Assembly: GCA_051746745.1 (NCBI GenBank)
Contig: JBNJFJ010000026.1
Location: 1 to 21,406, forward strand
DNA: 21,406 bases
DNA from: Halolactibacillus sp051746745
GTDB taxonomy: Bacteria; Bacillota; Bacilli; Bacillales; Amphibacillaceae
Reading direction: 5' to 3'
The notes beneath the pieces were generated by a model that did no database searches, was not told where the DNA came from, and was given only the letters and a program-made list of their open reading frames with translations. Shown one piece after another: positions 16,456-21,406 of this stretch. The translations under genes were made by a program, and so were the position numbers. The first letter of the stretch is position 1. Each line of letters starts with the position of its first letter.

Positions 16456-17220
16456 ATGAACATTCATCACTGCAGTTACTCATCACATACAGATGGTTAT
16501 CACGACTTGCGCCGCAACGGTTTTAATCACTTTTTAATCCGTGTCCAAATTGAAGGAAGAGGTGAAACAACGATTCGTAATAAAACTTACCAACTAGAAC
16601 AAGGATCGATCATCTTCGTCCCTCCAGGCACACACTATGAACTCACGATTGAACCGAATCAGTTAAGCGGGGATTACCATTTACTTGTCACCGGGAATTG
16701 GTTAGAGCATTGGTGGGAAAAGCTTGACCAACCCGATTTTGCCGCGCTTTCATCAACCGATACGATTGTGACATTGTGGCGGTTATTATCAACGGAAAAC
16801 CTACGTCCGAGTCATGAACAGAACCGTGACTTAAACACGCATCTATTTAAAAGCATTATGTTGATGATTGAAGAAGAAATAAACGCCCGTCATTCGATTC
16901 AACGGCCCTTTATCGTTACCCGGATGATGCGTTATATTGAAGAACATGCGCTTGAGCCGCTGACACTTGAAGAAGTCGCTAATGAAGTGGATTTAAGTGT
17001 CTCACGTGCCAGTCATTTATTTAAAGATCATACCGATAAGACAATGATCCAGTACGCTCAGCACATCAAATTAGAGGCGGCCATCAATCAAATGAAATAT
17101 ACCAATATGACCCTCGAACAAATTGCTTTTACGTGCGGCTTTGGTAACTATCCGTATTTTCATCGCCTTTTCACCCGAGAATATCAGATGTCACCGAGTC
17201 AGTATCGTAAAATTAATTAA
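16456..17220 (+). CDS. AraC-family transcriptional regulator
   Basis: 254 residues. The N-terminal cupin-like sugar-sensing domain (about 10-90) has IEGRGETTIRN and GSIIFVPPGTHYEL. The C-terminal double helix-turn-helix (about 155-254) has EPLTLEEVANEVDLSVSRAS for the first HTH and MTLEQIAFTCGFGNYPYFHR for the second, ending MSPSQYRKIN. It probably binds the imported sugar or a product and activates the divergent catabolic operon and perhaps the importer operon on its other side. This is inferred from position. ATG follows GGAGGA (16442-16447). A strong terminator overlaps its stop. Confidence 0.93.
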   Translation: MNIHHCSYSSHTDGYHDLRRNGFNHFLIRVQIEGRGETTIRNKTYQLEQGSIIFVPPGTHYELTIEPNQLSGDYHLLVTGNWLEHWWEKLDQPDFAALSSTDTIVTLWRLLSTENLRPSHEQNRDLNTHLFKSIMLMIEEEINARHSIQRPFIVTRMMRYIEEHALEPLTLEEVANEVDLSVSRASHLFKDHTDKTMIQYAQHIKLEAAINQMKYTNMTLEQIAFTCGFGNYPYFHRLFTREYQMSPSQYRKIN

Positions 17221-17275
17221 AAAGACATGGAGCGGGCTTTCGCTTACTCCATGTCTTTTTGCGTTTTTAATTTTT
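17219..17275. terminator. Bidirectional terminator between regulator and importer genes
   Basis: A 14-bp perfect stem (17219-17232 with 17247-17260) with a T-rich stretch after it on the plus strand and A's forming the outer stem pairs. It separates the AraC-type gene (+) from the end of the permease operon (-). Confidence 0.85.
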
Positions 17276-17291
17276 TATTTATCGGGATGCT

Positions 17292-18113
17292 TTACTTCAC
17301 AGCGCCATCAGCCACACCTTTAATGATATGTTTCTGTGCAAAGAAGTAAATGAGAATGACCGGAATAATCGCGATCGTTAAGCCCGCAAGGGCTAAATGC
17401 CACTGCTTCGTATATTGTCCGAAGAAGAAGAACATACGTAGTGGGATCGTCGCGTAAGCTTGACTTAAAACAAGCGATGGCAACAGATAATCATTCCAAA
17501 TCCAGATGACATTTAAAATCATCACCGTCATCGTAATGGGCTTTAGCATCGGGAAAATAATTTTCCAGAAGATTGTCCAACGTGAGGCACCATCAATCAT
17601 TGCTGCTTCATCAAGCGACACAGGAATCCCTTTTACTGCCCCGTGATAGAGGAAGATGGATAGACTCGAACCAAAGCCAAGATACATAAAGATTAAGCCT
17701 GATGTATTCAGCATGTTGATCTTACCGAAAATGGAGATCAATGGAATCATCACGGATTGGAACGGAATCAACATCGCTGCCACAAAAATCAAGAAAATTC
17801 CGCCGCTTAAACGGCTTTTATTTCTCGAGAGCGCGTACGCGGCCATCGATGAAAAGATGATGATGATTAAAATACTTGCCCCAGATACAATGAGTGAATT
17901 CATCAATGCATTTAGAAAATCTAAATCAATGAAGGCTTGTTTAAAATTATCCAGTGTCAACGTTTCTGGTAACGCAAGGACACTATTAAAGATATCAAAT
18001 TTTGTTTTAAAGGCATTGATAACCATAAGATAAAACGGTGAGAGCCATATAAGCGCAATCACAAGACCAATGATGGTGAGCCACATTTTATAACGTTTCT
18101 TTTTTTGATGCAT
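17292..18113 (-). CDS. Sugar ABC transporter permease (MalG/CUT1 type)
   Basis: 273 residues with six hydrophobic segments. The EAA loop that contacts the ATPase reads DEAAMIDGASRWTIFWKIIFP, with EAA at 169-171 and its Gly at 175. The length and short N-terminal tail fit the MalG-type second permease of carbohydrate (CUT1) importers. The ATG overlaps the stop of the other permease gene by one base (TAATG), with GGAGG upstream, so the pair is coupled and likely forms a heterodimer. It is the last gene of the importer operon. No ATPase gene follows. Confidence 0.94.
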   Translation of the reverse strand: MHQKKKRYKMWLTIIGLVIALIWLSPFYLMVINAFKTKFDIFNSVLALPETLTLDNFKQAFIDLDFLNALMNSLIVSGASILIIIIFSSMAAYALSRNKSRLSGGIFLIFVAAMLIPFQSVMIPLISIFGKINMLNTSGLIFMYLGFGSSLSIFLYHGAVKGIPVSLDEAAMIDGASRWTIFWKIIFPMLKPITMTVMILNVIWIWNDYLLPSLVLSQAYATIPLRMFFFFGQYTKQWHLALAGLTIAIIPVILIYFFAQKHIIKGVADGAVK

Positions 18114-18973
18114 TACATGTCAACCTCCCGTTTCTTATTCCAATACACTTGGGTTACCGCAACTACCGCAACTAAAATAAAGAAGATGACGGCTTTAGAT
18201 TGCGCAAAGGCCATTTCGTAACGTGAAAAGGCTGTTTTATATATTTCCATCGCCAACATTTCCGTTGAACCGTATGGTCCACCGTTGGTGAGGGCTAGGT
18301 TTTGATCATATAATTTAAAGGCATTGGACAGCGTTAGAAAGAGACTAACGGTAAATGCTGGTGCCACAAGTGGAAACTTAATTCGCCAGAACCGTTGAAA
18401 CACACTAGCCCCATCAATCTCAGCTGCTTCTAATAATTCCTCAGGGACACTTTGTAAATAAGAAATGTAAATAATCATTATGTAGCCGGCATATTGCCAA
18501 ACGTTTAAAATCACCAGACCCCAAAAACCGGTCTCTGTGGTGGCAAGCCAGCCTTGTAAAAACTCAAGGTCAAATAATCGACCAACCGCATCAAAACCAC
18601 TTTTAAAAATAAACTGCCAAATGAAACCTAAGATTAAACCACCGATTAAATTCGGCATAAAGAAAATTGTTCGGAGACCATTATTAATTTTCATCTTTTG
18701 CGTCACAAGTACGGCTAGACCAAGACCAATAATGTTGACTAAAATAATCGATACAACGGCAAATTTAATGGTAAACCAAATCGCATCGGTAAAACTTTCA
18801 TCTTGAAACACGTTAATATAATTCTCAAACCCTAAAAACGTCGTCGCTGTTAACCCGTTCCAATCGGTAAACGTGTAATAAAAACCATACAAGAATGGAT
18901 AAAACACAACGACAGCTAACGCAAATAATGCCGGTAATATAAAGAGCCAAAACGAAATATTTTTATTTGTCAT
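18113..18973 (-). CDS. Sugar ABC transporter permease (MalF/UgpA-like, CUT1 type)
   Basis: 286 residues with six membrane segments. The first is near 8-30, followed by the YYTFTDWNG loop usual in this group. The EAA loop reads EELLEAAEIDGASVFQRFW, with EAA at 182-184 and Gly at 188. It pairs with the MalG-type permease encoded next, to which it is joined by a one-base overlap. It lies 72 bp after the binding-protein gene, with a hairpin between. ATG follows GGGAGGA. Confidence 0.94.
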   Translation of the reverse strand: MTNKNISFWLFILPALFALAVVVFYPFLYGFYYTFTDWNGLTATTFLGFENYINVFQDESFTDAIWFTIKFAVVSIILVNIIGLGLAVLVTQKMKINNGLRTIFFMPNLIGGLILGFIWQFIFKSGFDAVGRLFDLEFLQGWLATTETGFWGLVILNVWQYAGYIMIIYISYLQSVPEELLEAAEIDGASVFQRFWRIKFPLVAPAFTVSLFLTLSNAFKLYDQNLALTNGGPYGSTEMLAMEIYKTAFSRYEMAFAQSKAVIFFILVAVVAVTQVYWNKKREVDM

Positions 18974-18986
18974 GAGCTGATCCTCC

Positions 18987-19036
18987 CTTTTAAAACTAAG
19001 CGACTGGCATATACACTTTAATATGTCAGTCGCTTA
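18987..19036 (-). terminator. Hairpin between binding-protein and permease genes (partial terminator)
   Basis: Bases 18997-19006 pair with 19027-19036 (10 bp). After one imperfect position, 19008-19012 pairs with 19021-19025, around an 8-base loop. On the minus strand it is followed by GTTTTAAAAGG. The stem begins 9 bp after the binding-protein stop. Such hairpins let the binding protein be made in excess over its permeases. Confidence 0.65.
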
Positions 19037-19045
19037 ACGGTATCT

Positions 19046-20383
19046 TTATTGTCTTGAGCTTGCCCAGCTTTCTTTTGCGACTTCTAACGCTTCGTCAAAC
19101 GTTGTGTCACCCGCTAAATATTTTTGGAATTCTGTTGCTAATACATCTTCATTCCAACCAACAGGTGTCGCCATGAATGTCCAACCAATGGTTTTTCCAT
19201 CAACAGAATAGCTGTAAACATCTTGTGATAATGGATCAGCAATCCGGCTAGCATCATAACCATCATAGGCTGGGATAAACTTAAATTCATCTAACACAAA
19301 GTCTTTACCTGTGTCTGATGTGTACATCCAATCAAGGAAATCTTTCGCGGCTTGAATTTCTTCATCTGAAGCATTTTGGTTCACAACCCAGTACTGTGGT
19401 ACGCCTACTGGTAAGTGATCTTCATATTCACCTTCAAATGGCATCGCCATCATACCGATACCATTTTGCGCAAAGTCTTCGTCCATTTGTTCAACGGTTG
19501 GGTAAATCCAGTTACCTTGTTGAATGACCGCAACTTTACCGGTTGAGAATAATTGTTCGACTTGCATAGAGTAGTCTAAACTTAGTACAGGTTGAACAGA
19601 GTACTCGTTTTGCAGGTCTAACATACGTTTCATTTGATCTGCATATTCAAACGAAATTTCATCTGCTTCAAATGCTGTTAAAATATCATTATTAAACTCA
19701 GGTGCAATATAATTGTTAGCTAAGTGATTCCCCATTACCCATAACTCTGACGCCGGTAATGCCATTACAGCTTCTAAGCCTAGTTCATCTTTTTGTTCAT
19801 CAATCTGTTGAAACGCTGCTTCTAATGCATCAAATGTTGTCAGTGTTGACGCATCAATACCTACAGCATCAAACACTTCTTTATTGTAAATCAAACCATA
19901 GCCTTCTTGTGCAAATGGCAAGCCGTAAACTGCACCGTCTTCTTCAACACCATTTAATGTGCCATCTAGAGCAAGGGAAGCTGCCTCAGTGTCAGATAAA
20001 TCCGTTAAGTACTCACGGTATTCATCTAATTCTGTCGGGCCACCAATGTTAAAGATGACCGGTTCATTTCCCGATGCCATTTGTGCTTTTAGTGAGGCAG
20101 CGTAGTCATTTCCACCACCAACTGTTTGGACACTTAAATTCACATCTTCATTTTCATCCATATACATTTGTACTAATTCTTCGAATTGATCTTTGAATTC
20201 TACTTTAAACTGAAAGATATCAACATCGACTTTATCAGCTGACTCATCACTTGAATCAGACCCTGAATCGGCGCCTGAATCATTACCCTCATTACCTTCA
20301 TCGACCGTGTCTGATGCACAAGCTGTTAATACAAACATAAATGCAACTAAACCAACCAACAATAATCTCCAATTCCCTTTCAT
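19046..20383 (-). CDS. Sugar ABC transporter substrate-binding lipoprotein
   Basis: 445 residues. A signal peptide with lipobox LTAC puts the lipid-modified Cys at 22, so the protein is tethered to the outer face of the membrane. An acidic Ser/Asp/Glu/Gly linker (about 25-50) leads to a family 1 extracellular binding fold. Visible landmarks are FKDQFEELVQMYMDENEDV, SLKAQMASGNEPVIFNIGG, YGLPFAQEGYGLIYNKEVFD and QGNWIYPTVEQM; the last is typical of glycan/oligosaccharide CUT1 binding proteins. It captures the sugar for the two permeases encoded downstream. Ligand unknown. ATG follows AAAAGGAG. A leader of about 160 bases carries several repeats and cre-like sites. Confidence 0.95.
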   Translation of the reverse strand: MKGNWRLLLVGLVAFMFVLTACASDTVDEGNEGNDSGADSGSDSSDESADKVDVDIFQFKVEFKDQFEELVQMYMDENEDVNLSVQTVGGGNDYAASLKAQMASGNEPVIFNIGGPTELDEYREYLTDLSDTEAASLALDGTLNGVEEDGAVYGLPFAQEGYGLIYNKEVFDAVGIDASTLTTFDALEAAFQQIDEQKDELGLEAVMALPASELWVMGNHLANNYIAPEFNNDILTAFEADEISFEYADQMKRMLDLQNEYSVQPVLSLDYSMQVEQLFSTGKVAVIQQGNWIYPTVEQMDEDFAQNGIGMMAMPFEGEYEDHLPVGVPQYWVVNQNASDEEIQAAKDFLDWMYTSDTGKDFVLDEFKFIPAYDGYDASRIADPLSQDVYSYSVDGKTIGWTFMATPVGWNEDVLATEFQKYLAGDTTFDEALEVAKESWASSRQ

Positions 20384-20412
20384 GTGAACACACTCCTTTT
20401 AAATTGTTGTTA

Positions 20413-20427
20413 AGAAATCGTTTGCAT
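20413..20427 (-). promoter_or_regulatory. cre-like operator 3 (importer leader)
   Basis: ATGCAAACGATTTCT on the minus strand agrees with all defined positions of the cre consensus WTGNAANCGNWNNCW. It lies about 115 bp after the predicted transcription start, between the leader repeats and the ribosome site, where bound CcpA would act as a roadblock. Confidence 0.65.
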
Positions 20428-20462
20428 TACTATGTAAAAAAATATCTCCTTTAAATATTGAC

Positions 20463-20478
20463 TGTGCAAATTTGCACA
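20463..20478. repeat. Perfect 16-bp palindrome in the importer leader
   Basis: TGTGCAAATTTGCACA is its own reverse complement. It lies inside the 5' leader of the binding-protein gene, between cre-like operators 2 and 3. It is unlike cre and could be the site of another dimeric regulator, or fold as a short hairpin in the RNA. Confidence 0.7.
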
Positions 20479-20508
20479 ACAACTTTGTTTACTTTAAGAA
20501 AATATCTA

Positions 20509-20535
20509 TTGCGTTTTAAACGCAAACGATTGCAT
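20509..20535 (-). promoter_or_regulatory. cre-like operator 2 overlapping a second inverted repeat
   Basis: ATGCAATCGTTTGCG (minus strand, 20521-20535) fits the cre consensus at all but the last position, just after the expected transcription start. It overlaps a perfect inverted repeat of 8-bp arms around one base (20509-20525). Confidence 0.6.
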
Positions 20536-20548
20536 TAACATTAACCAT

Positions 20549-20577
20549 ATTATAGCACTCATAAATCGTTGTGTAAA
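20549..20577 (-). promoter_or_regulatory. Promoter of the sugar importer operon
   Basis: Minus strand TTTACA (20572-20577), 17 bp, TATAAT (20549-20554), with TG one base before the -10: a strong sigma-A promoter. It fires about 165 bp before the binding-protein start codon. A strong basal promoter fits control mainly by repression. Confidence 0.82.
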
Positions 20578-20586
20578 CGTTTTCTT
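20572..20586 (-). promoter_or_regulatory. cre-like operator 1 over the importer -35
   Basis: AAGAAAACGTTTACA on the minus strand fits the cre consensus except at position 2 and shares the six bases of the -35. A LacI/CcpA-type repressor bound here would block RNA polymerase directly. Confidence 0.6.
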
Positions 20587-20677
20587 TTTTGGTTTGTCCC
20601 ATCATTTTTTAAATTGATTCAGCTAAGATAACGTGAGTCATACGGGCCGTTAAGTTCCACCTCTCATTATGAGTAAT

Positions 20678-20718
20678 TTAACCAAAAGAAAAACACGCTC
20701 AAATTAATGAGCGTGTTT
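20678..20718 (-). terminator. Terminator closing the candidate structured RNA
   Basis: An 11-bp perfect stem (20691-20701 with 20708-20718, loop of 6) is followed on the minus strand by TTCTTTTGG. It lies more than 550 bp from the nearest upstream minus-strand gene, so some transcript other than that gene's own short tail must end here. Confidence 0.75.
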
Positions 20719-21135
20719 CTCTTTCGTGTCTCCTTTTATACGCTAGGAGACTTTTGCGGAAAATTTGTGGATTTCCTATTCAATTGTTGAGGTGCGTGTA
20801 GCACATACTGCTGACGTACTAACCCGTCACAATTGAAGGCTTCTTTTAACTGTCTTACCCTATTCTGTGGGTTGAACATGTTTGCGATTCAATCCGCAAC
20901 ATAACCATGACAGCTTTTACGTGCACTTTCAAGAAAATGAGTCTTCTTTTGTTTACGATGGCTCATGAGTGAATCTTTTCCACTTCATGATTCTTCATCA
21001 CAATCTGACAAGTCATTTGACGTCAGTATGGTCAAATTTTCCGCCAAGGCTGTGCAGATCGCATCTGTTTCTAAATGTTTCTTTACACATTTAGTCATTA
21101 TTTTCACTCTGTACATCATCGTAAAAATAATGTCT
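20690..21135 (-). ncRNA. Candidate large structured RNA of unknown class
   Basis: No protein gene is recognisable here, yet the minus-strand RNA folds into a near-continuous series of stems, from 5' to 3': 21124-21132/21096-21104 (9 bp), 21087-21094/21071-21078 (8 bp), 21063-21067/21055-21059 (5 bp), 21031-21037/21015-21021 (7 bp), 20981-20990/20963-20971 (9 bp, one bulge), 20909-20915/20848-20854 (7 bp with a G-U pair) enclosing 20895-20899/20882-20886 and 20869-20872/20857-20860, 20829-20837/20779-20787 (9 bp) enclosing two 4-bp hairpins as a three-way junction, 20772-20776/20758-20762 (5 bp), 20745-20751/20728-20734 (7 bp), then the terminator. The G-U pair is A-C on the other strand, favouring minus transcription. 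It could instead be a long 3' untranslated region or a decayed gene. I cannot assign a known class, and no clear promoter was found. Confidence 0.45.
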
Positions 21136-21226
21136 GATGCATTTGCCTTGTAGTAATCTATTCCCGTTTGGACATAAGCTAAACACATTTTCTTGATTTT
21201 TTTCGTATTATGAACTATTTTTTTAT

Positions 21227-21259
21227 TTAAAAGAGAAAGAGCAGCTCTTCCTCTTTTAA
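21227..21259 (-). terminator. Terminator-like hairpin after the permease gene at the right end
   Basis: Arms 21227-21241 and 21245-21259 form a 15-bp stem with a 3-base loop. The one mismatch on the plus strand (A-C) becomes a G-U pair in minus-strand RNA. The 3' arm is U-rich (TCTCTTTTAA), but what follows is A-rich, so its strength is uncertain. It lies 30 bp after the permease stop. Confidence 0.55.
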
Positions 21260-21288
21260 AAATTTCCTTATCAATGACAGACTATTGA

Positions 21289-21406
21289 TTATTCTGTTCG
21301 GAGCGCCACAACTGGATCTTTTTTCGCTGCCATGCGTGATGGAATCACACCTGCGACTAATGTCAGCAACATACTTCCGACAATTAATACCGTTGCGGCC
21401 GTTGGT
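21289..21406 (-). CDS. ABC transporter permease, MacB/FtsX type (C-terminal 38 residues; rest outside window)
   Basis: The frame reads from the right edge to a TAA at 21289-21291. It contains one hydrophobic helix (TVLIVGSMLLTLVAGVIPS) followed by RMAAKKDPVVALRTE. The PSRMAAKKDPVxALR ending is the signature of the last membrane helix and C-terminus of FtsX/MacB permeases, which act with an ATPase in lipoprotein release, peptide export or antimicrobial resistance. Which of these applies cannot be told from the tail alone. Confidence 0.88.
   Translation of the reverse strand, partial: PTAATVLIVGSMLLTLVAGVIPSRMAAKKDPVVALRTE

Noticed and set aside
20663..20673. Short palindrome CTCATTATGAG between the candidate RNA and the importer promoter
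   Set aside because: It is only 5-bp arms around one base, about 85 bp upstream of the -35, with no second copy noticed. It could be chance.
20690..21135. tmRNA, RNase P RNA, SRP RNA or 6S RNA
   Set aside because: I looked for the tmRNA tag and T-arm, the RNase P GAGGAAAGTCC core and SRP signature bases and saw none. The length and layout also do not fit 6S RNA.
20965..21188. Possible transposase or mobile-element remnant in the right-hand gap
   Set aside because: Neither strand gives a recognisable transposase motif, and no terminal inverted repeats or target duplications were seen. The stems are internal and tiled, not terminal.
1..21406. CRISPR arrays, tRNA or rRNA genes, phage attachment sites
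   Set aside because: No regularly spaced repeats, tRNA folds or rRNA sequence were seen on either strand.

Overview
The window is low-GC DNA (roughly 40% GC by eye) from a member of the Bacilli, most likely Bacillaceae. The evidence is strong AGGAGG-type ribosome sites, TTG starts, T-tailed hairpin terminators, CcpA-type cre sites, a guanine riboswitch ahead of guaA, and the gene order yeaC-yeaD-yebA-guaA known from Bacillus subtilis. A halophilic or alkaliphilic genus is possible but not shown. Both ends are cut inside genes.

Left part (1-11.6 kb, mainly housekeeping and envelope). A PTS EIIB C-terminus (+) converges on a dead Fic-family gene (-). Next comes guaA with its own promoter and a guanine riboswitch, preceded by the MoxR ATPase / DUF58 / transglutaminase operon. 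A TrkH/KtrB-type potassium channel subunit is broken by a one-base deficit in a T run. Divergent from it is a YtvA-like blue-light LOV-STAS receptor. It converges on ydbS-ydbT, two membrane proteins with bacterial PH domains.

Middle and right part (11.6-20.6 kb, one carbohydrate locus). Five minus-strand genes form an operon: oxidoreductase, ThuA-like, sugar epimerase/isomerase, oxidoreductase, epimerase/isomerase. A divergent AraC-type regulator lies upstream. Beyond it, three minus-strand genes encode a sugar ABC importer (lipoprotein plus two permeases) without its own ATPase. The importer promoter carries three cre-like sites and two further inverted repeats; the catabolic operon has one cre-like site. 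The set suggests import of a glycoside followed by oxidation to a keto-sugar, epimerisation and cleavage. The substrate is unknown.

Far right (20.6-21.4 kb). About 450-500 bp hold no recognisable protein gene. They are tiled with complementary stems, including an apparent three-way junction, and end in a minus-strand terminator. I read this as a candidate large structured RNA; it is the most interesting part of the window. The window ends in the C-terminus of a MacB/FtsX-type permease (-).
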